In this document: positions 63,649-64,000 of the stretch, in pieces
Numbering within the stretch: the stretch's first letter is position 1
Layout of the letters: every line of letters begins with the position of its first letter
Assembly: GCA_025267735.1 (NCBI GenBank)
Contig: CM046295.1
Location: forward strand, 24,352,716 to 24,416,715
DNA length: 64,000 nucleotides
Source of the DNA: Mactra quadrangularis
Taxonomy: Eukaryota > Mollusca > Bivalvia > Venerida > Mactridae
Reading direction: 5' to 3'
The notes under the pieces: generated by a model
Databases searched by the model: none
What the model was told of the DNA's origin: nothing
Seen by the model: only the letters and a program-made list of their open reading frames with translations
Position numbers and translations under genes: made by a program

Positions 63649-64000
63649 GTACTATAAGTGTTTCGTTTTTTTCTTATGGTTCAACCAGATCTTCAACTCA
63701 AAAGACACGATGTATAATTAAATTATATGATTATTTGTCAATATGATTCAAATGAAAGTCAGATGACCATATTAGAGGCGTTATCTGTGTTTTTTGTAGG
63801 GAATTGTTAAGGCATTATACATGATTGAACTGACAATCTTATTGACGAAACATAGTCTTTTTGATAACAATTAAACAGATAATTTAACAAACCAGATAAT
63901 TTAATAAACCAGATAATTTATTTAGAGAGAAATTTATGTTTATACCCATATCCAAATCCTTTTATTCATGGTTGACTATTTTAACACCTTGAACGACTGA
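63649..64000. other. Intron after exon R, incomplete
   Basis: The start of the next myosin V intron, cut by the window edge. It contains three short tandem copies of ACCAGATAATTTAAT(A/A)A near 63890. The next DIL exon is not in the window. Confidence 0.6.

Noticed and set aside
1..64000. Autonomous retrotransposons or endogenous viral sequences
   Set aside because: I looked for long frames and reverse transcriptase, integrase or capsid-like stretches on both strands and saw none; all mobile sequences here appear non-autonomous.

Overview
The window is animal nuclear DNA: AT-rich, with short exons of 60-241 bp, GT-AG introns of up to about 23 kb, and many small non-autonomous DNA transposons and tRNA-derived SINEs. 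The repeat vocabulary (hairpin-ended repeats with GTCC runs, the TTTCCGGAGCATAACTTAAG repeat, dispersed AAGGGAGGTAA and AAGGTCAAGGTCA motifs) points to a mollusc, most likely a bivalve. That placement is inference from remembered repeat motifs, not a search.

One gene spans the whole window on the + strand: an unconventional class V myosin. The motor, neck and first coiled coil lie upstream (left) of the window and the last globular-tail exons lie beyond its right edge. From 408 to 63648 I can chain 18 exons whose splice phases agree throughout. Exons at 408-635, 1347-1446 and 5478-5620 are coiled coil. Exons at 6466-6591 and 8183-8320 are a polar/proline-rich linker. Exons at 8957-9124, 12028-12105 (possible cassette), 19615-19741 and 26061-26250 are medial coiled coil. 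Exons at 49444-49564, 56030-56107 and 56825-56918 are distal coiled coil. A 60-bp linker exon lies at 58351-58410. Exons at 60031-60177, 60979-61130, 61954-62194, 62837-62964 and 63491-63648 are the cargo-binding globular tail leading into the DIL domain. A 63-bp phase-neutral candidate cassette exon lies at 22523-22585.

The most unusual locus is inside the 23-kb intron between 26250 and 49444. A long exon (45672-47089) has a well-placed start codon at 45744 and encodes 448 residues not recognised as myosin: an acidic N-terminus, then five CxCxxC clusters, then a Ser/Asn-rich tail. Its reading frame ends in phase 2, exactly the phase needed to splice to the exon at 49444. This predicts a motorless isoform with a new N-terminal module fused to the distal coiled coil and cargo-binding tail.

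Three introns of this gene begin with tandem arrays that contain or abut the 5' splice site: 1391-2850 (21 copies), 6592-7605 (about 33 copies) and 47058-48014 (17 copies). In the first and third, each unit carries an AG, a stretch divisible by three (45/51 nt and 33 nt) that keeps the host exon's phase, and a GT donor.

The rest is intron. It holds three tRNA-derived SINE families, three hairpin-ended repeat families finishing in CTTGTT, a GGGGCGGATCC MITE family, several hAT-like and foldback MITEs, two elements of about 1.8 kb, one of 1.5 kb, and several microsatellite or minisatellite arrays. I saw no reverse transcriptase, intact transposase, functional tRNA or rRNA.
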